Shown here piece by piece: positions 13,072-16,005 of a stretch of DNA of 16,005 bases. Both the position numbers and the translations under genes were made by a program. Under the pieces are notes generated by a model. The model was given only the letters and a program-made list of their open reading frames with translations. It searched no databases and was not told where the DNA came from. The first letter of the stretch is position 1; each line of letters begins with the position of its first letter. Origin of the DNA: JBBQBQ01 sp038317685 (GTDB lineage: Bacteria; Desulfobacterota; Desulfuromonadia; Desulfuromonadales; DDH964); the NCBI GenBank assembly GCA_038317685.1, contig JBBQBQ010000061.1, positions 1-16,005 of the forward strand. Direction: 5' to 3'.

Positions 13072-14016
13072 GTGGCGGGGGACTTTCACCACCTATCGGT
13101 TCTGGCGGCGGAAGTTCTGGAGCTGTTGCAGCCGACCCCCGGCGGACTCTATCTCGACGGCACGATCGGTGGCGGCGGCCATGCGCGGCTGATTCTGGAG
13201 GCTTCAGGCCCCGATGGGCGACTGGTCGGTCTCGACCGGGACCCGGCGGCACTGCGGCGGGCCGCGGAGGTCCTGGCCCCCTATGGGGACCGGGTGATCC
13301 TTGAACACGCGAATTTCGCCGAGGCCGGGGACGTGCTGGAACGCCTCGGGCTCGGTCCGGTCGACGGCATCCTCTTCGATCTGGGGGTTTCGTCCCATCA
13401 ACTCGACGAAGCGACCCGGGGTTTCTCCTTCCGCAGCGACGCGCCCCTCGACATGCGGATGGATACGACGACCGGGACGACGGCCGCCGAGATCCTGGCG
13501 ACCGTCGACAGTGAAGAATTGGCCCGCATCTTCCGGGACTACGGGGAAGAGCGCTGGGCCGGCCGGATTGCCCGTAAAATCGTCAAGGTGCGGGCCACCC
13601 GCCCCATCGAACGGACCCTGGAACTCGCCGACCTGGTCCGGGATACGGTCCCCGGAGGTCACGTGCCGGCCCGCATCCATCCGGCCACCCGGATCTTCCA
13701 GGCGCTGCGCATCGCCGTGAACGGTGAACTCGAGCATGTGGCCGAGGGGGTGAGCCGGGCCATCGGATTGTTGAAGCCTGGCGGGAGGCTGGCGGTCATC
13801 AGTTTCCACTCGCTGGAAGACCGTATCGTCAAGCACCTCTTTTTGGATGAGGCCAAAGACTGTATCTGTCCGCCGCGGCTGCCGGTCTGCAACTGCGGGC
13901 ATATCCCCCGGGTCGAAACCTTGACCCGCAAGGGGGTGCGCTCCGGTCCGGAGGAGATCGAGACCAACCCGCGGGCCCGCAGTGCTGTCCTGCGGGCGGT
14001 TCGTCGTTGTTATTAA
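13072..14016 (+). CDS. rsmH: 16S rRNA (cytosine-1402-N4)-methyltransferase
   Basis: The 314-residue protein (also called MraW) methylates N4 of C1402 in 16S rRNA, the same base RsmI modifies on the ribose. SAM-binding motifs are LDGTIGGGGHARLIL (residues 28-42), GLDRDPAAL (53-61) and ILFDLGVSSHQLDEATRGFS (100-119), with SDAPLDMRMD (122-131). RIHPATRIFQALRIAVNGEL (201-220) and ISFHSLEDRIVK (243-254) are also typical. A four-cysteine patch (C264, C266, C273, C275) near the C-terminus occurs in many members. The start is GTG at 13072, only three bases after mraZ, without a clear ribosome binding site, so translation is probably coupled to mraZ. No ATG gives the family N-terminus. Confidence 0.97.
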   Translation: MAGDFHHLSVLAAEVLELLQPTPGGLYLDGTIGGGGHARLILEASGPDGRLVGLDRDPAALRRAAEVLAPYGDRVILEHANFAEAGDVLERLGLGPVDGILFDLGVSSHQLDEATRGFSFRSDAPLDMRMDTTTGTTAAEILATVDSEELARIFRDYGEERWAGRIARKIVKVRATRPIERTLELADLVRDTVPGGHVPARIHPATRIFQALRIAVNGELEHVAEGVSRAIGLLKPGGRLAVISFHSLEDRIVKHLFLDEAKDCICPPRLPVCNCGHIPRVETLTRKGVRSGPEEIETNPRARSAVLRAVRRCY

Positions 14017-14064
14017 CACTGCCTTGGGCTCCGTCAGGGGCCTGAACCGGATGCGGAGGGTACC

Positions 14065-14382
14065 ATGTCTGAAACCGTCATCAGACCCATCCCCAAGATC
14101 AACGGATTTTCCCTGCAGCGGCCCCGGCTCTTGCCGGTCATGGTCTTCATGGTCCTGATGCTGAGCGTGGCTCTCTATCACGTCTGGTCGCGGCTGCAGG
14201 TCGTCAACCTCGAGTACCAGATTTCCAGTGGTGAAGGGCGTCTTCGCTCCCTTCAGGAGGAATCCCGGCGCCTCCAGATCGAGGTGGCGAGCCTTAGAAA
14301 TCCGGCCCGCATCGAACAGGCGGCCCGTACCGCTCTGGGTCTGCATCTGCCCTCTCCCGAACAGGTGATCACCGTCGACTGA
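14065..14382 (+). CDS. ftsL: FtsL-like cell division protein
   Basis: The 105-residue product is a small bitopic membrane protein: a basic cytoplasmic start, one membrane helix (about residues 22-40), then a heptad-like coiled-coil stretch (about 42-78, rich in E, L, R and Q) and a short tail containing ARTALGLHLPSPEQVITVD (87-105). That tail, of the type lGL..P.p.qvi.v, is typical of FtsL. FtsL pairs with FtsB and helps recruit and activate FtsW/FtsI at the septum. Its primary sequence is weakly conserved, so position between rsmH and ftsI carries much of the call. The ATG at 14065 follows GGAGGG. The stop overlaps the ftsI start by one base. Confidence 0.9.
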   Translation: MSETVIRPIPKINGFSLQRPRLLPVMVFMVLMLSVALYHVWSRLQVVNLEYQISSGEGRLRSLQEESRRLQIEVASLRNPARIEQAARTALGLHLPSPEQVITVD

Positions 14383-16005
14383 TGGACAAACTGGAGAAGT
14401 GGGTCCGCTTACGCATTCGACTGGTCGGCCTCTGTTTTCTGGTGGTCTTCGGGTTCATTGTGGCTCGCGGTTTCCATCTCCAGGTGCTGTGCCGGGATGA
14501 TTGGCAAAAACGCGCCGAACGCCAGCATCAGAAAGTCATCCCCCTGATTCCTCAACGGGGATCGATCTATGACCGGAACGGCGAGACGCTGGCCCAGAGC
14601 CTGGAAGTCGATTCGATCTACATCGAACCGCAGAAGATCATCGATCCGGCTCAGACCGCCCGCCAGTTGGCCGTCGTCCTGAATCTCAAGACCTCGGGAA
14701 TCCAGGGCAAACTCGCCTCCTCCAAAAGTTTTCTGTGGCTCAAACGCCAGGTCTCTCCCCGGGAAAGCGAGCAGGTCAAGGCCCTCAAGCTCCCGGGCGT
14801 CGGCTTCATCAAGGAACATCAGCGTTTTTACCCCAATTCGGAACTGGGAGCCCAGGTCCTCGGTTTCACCGGCCTCGATCCTGAAGGGTTGGAGGGGTTG
14901 GAGCTCAAATACGATTCGGTGATCCTCGGGCAGGGTGGATTCCTGTTGATGGAACGGGACGCTCTTGGGCGGGGGATCAGCGCCGGCGACCAGGTGGTCG
15001 AGGGGGCCGAACGGGGGAGCGATCTGCAGTTGACCCTCGACAAGAATTTGCAGTTCATCGCCGAGAAGGAGCTGGCGGCCGGGGTTGAGGGGAGTGGCGC
15101 CAAGGCGGGCACGGTGATCATGGTCGATCCCAGAAGCGGCGAAATTCTCGCCATGGCCAGCCAGCCGGACTTCAATCCCAATGCGGTGTTTCGATACCGC
15201 CCCGCCCAGTGGCGCAACCGGGCCCTCTGCGACTCTTACGAGCCGGGCTCCACCATCAAAATGTTCCTCATCGCCGCAGCGCTCAACGAAGGGGTGGTAA
15301 AGCGCAGCGACTCCATCGATTGCGAGAATGGCTCCTGGCGGGTTGGCGGCAAGGTGATCCACGACCACAAGGGCTATGGCCGGTTGCAGCTCCCTGATAT
15401 TCTCAAGGTCAGCTCCAATATCGGCGCGGCCAAGATCGGCAAGGCCCTGGAACGCCAAAGGTTTTACCGGTACCTGCATGATTTCGGCTTCGGCGCGCCC
15501 TCCGGAATCGAGCTGCCGGGGGAGCTGTCGGGGCTGTTGCGGCAGCCTTCCCAATGGTTTGAAATTGATCTGGCGGCGATCAGCTTTGGCCAGGGGTTGA
15601 CGGTGACGCCGCTGCAGGTGGTGATGGCGACGGCGGCGATCGCCAATGGCGGAGCCCTGATGACCCCCTATGTGGTGCAGAAGGTTGTCAATCCCTATGG
15701 CGAGGTGTCCGAAGAACATCGGCCCCGGCTGCGCAAGCAGGTGACTTCGGCGGCAGTCGCCAACCAGGTCAAGGAGATGCTGGTATCTGTGACCGAGGAG
15801 GGCGGGACCGGGACCCTGGCTGAGGTTCCCGGGTTCCGGGTGGCGGGCAAGACCGGCACGGCGCAGAAGGTCGACCCGGTGACGGGAACCTATTCGGTTG
15901 ACAAGAGTGTTGCTTCCTTTGTCGGCTTCGTGCCGGCGGACGACCCGAAGCTGGTCATCCTGGTCGTCCTTGACGAACCGGCCGGAAAAACCTACGGCGG
16001 TCTGG
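14382..16005 (+). CDS. ftsI: Septal peptidoglycan transpeptidase FtsI / PBP3-type penicillin-binding protein (3' end missing)
   Basis: The frame is open from ATG 14382 to the window edge (541 codons) and is therefore incomplete. A single N-terminal membrane helix (about 13-32) anchors the protein. A pedestal domain begins with IPLIPQRGSIYDRNGETLA, the usual R-G-x-I-x-D-R-N-G motif. The transpeptidase domain has all three active-site motifs: S290-T-I-K293 in YEPGSTIKMF, S344-S-N346 in KVSSNIGAAKIG, and K490-T-G492 in AGKTGTAQK. It cross-links septal peptidoglycan in the periplasm, with FtsW as glycosyltransferase partner, and is a beta-lactam target. The ATG overlaps the ftsL stop (TGATG), so translation is coupled. 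Whether PASTA domains follow, as in some relatives, cannot be seen. Confidence 0.95.
   Translation, partial: MDKLEKWVRLRIRLVGLCFLVVFGFIVARGFHLQVLCRDDWQKRAERQHQKVIPLIPQRGSIYDRNGETLAQSLEVDSIYIEPQKIIDPAQTARQLAVVLNLKTSGIQGKLASSKSFLWLKRQVSPRESEQVKALKLPGVGFIKEHQRFYPNSELGAQVLGFTGLDPEGLEGLELKYDSVILGQGGFLLMERDALGRGISAGDQVVEGAERGSDLQLTLDKNLQFIAEKELAAGVEGSGAKAGTVIMVDPRSGEILAMASQPDFNPNAVFRYRPAQWRNRALCDSYEPGSTIKMFLIAAALNEGVVKRSDSIDCENGSWRVGGKVIHDHKGYGRLQLPDILKVSSNIGAAKIGKALERQRFYRYLHDFGFGAPSGIELPGELSGLLRQPSQWFEIDLAAISFGQGLTVTPLQVVMATAAIANGGALMTPYVVQKVVNPYGEVSEEHRPRLRKQVTSAAVANQVKEMLVSVTEEGGTGTLAEVPGFRVAGKTGTAQKVDPVTGTYSVDKSVASFVGFVPADDPKLVILVVLDEPAGKTYGGL

Noticed and set aside
13204..14346. 380-codon - strand open frame opposite rsmH and ftsL
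   Set aside because: Antisense to conserved SAM-binding motifs; a codon-bias artefact of GC-rich DNA.
14409..15719. Long open frame (over 430 codons) on the - strand opposite ftsI
   Set aside because: It is an antisense shadow of a high-GC gene; the + strand frame encodes all three penicillin-binding motifs.
1..16005. tRNA, rRNA, CRISPR, insertion sequence or prophage signatures
   Set aside because: No cloverleaf, rRNA segment, regular spaced repeats, transposase or integrase motifs were seen; the gaps are too short for most of these.

Overview
The window is GC-rich chromosomal DNA, densely packed with housekeeping genes. It most resembles a deltaproteobacterium of the Desulfuromonadia (Geobacter/Desulfuromonas/Pelobacter relatives). 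That placement is an inference from protein style and gene order: a SPOUT methyltransferase tail followed by rplS-rnhB-yraN, a long glutamine-dependent NAD synthetase, and mraZ-rsmH-ftsL-ftsI. No insertion sequence, prophage gene, tRNA, rRNA or CRISPR array was found, and the base composition shows no obvious foreign block.

Layout. Positions 1-4969 run on the + strand: the tail of an RNA methyltransferase, rplS, rnhB, yraN, nadE, rsmI and a stand-alone receiver protein. Most are close or overlapping, and rnhB/yraN, nadE/rsmI and rsmI/receiver overlap by a few bases. Positions 4963-7252 run on the - strand: ligA followed by an overlapping acylphosphatase gene, converging on the receiver gene. 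A divergent promoter region (about 7253-7436) leads to a + strand CNNM/CBS (CorC-type) membrane protein gene and a small gene of unknown function. A palindrome-containing gap precedes a two-component pair (OmpR-type regulator and histidine kinase, 9248-11046). This pair converges across a C-tract spacer on a - strand MFS transporter gene (11102-12265). A 356-base divergent gap holds a near-consensus sigma70 promoter for the division and cell wall (dcw) cluster: mraZ, rsmH, ftsL and an ftsI-type penicillin-binding protein that runs off the right edge.

How the genes work together. The first block joins translation (L19, 16S rRNA methylation by RsmI), RNA/DNA hybrid repair (RNase HII) and NAD synthesis. 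The ligA product is the NAD-dependent DNA ligase, so an NAD producer and an NAD-consuming repair enzyme lie close together, though in separate transcription units. The right block starts septal peptidoglycan synthesis. The middle holds membrane and sensory functions whose substrates and signals cannot be read from sequence.

I did not find a clearly new multi-gene system. The best leads are small: an inverted repeat bracketing a candidate nadE promoter, a 28-base palindrome before the two-component operon, a palindrome overlapping the -35 box of the mraZ promoter together with TGGGG repeats, a histidine kinase with a very short Met/His-rich outer loop, and an uncharacterised 119-residue protein.
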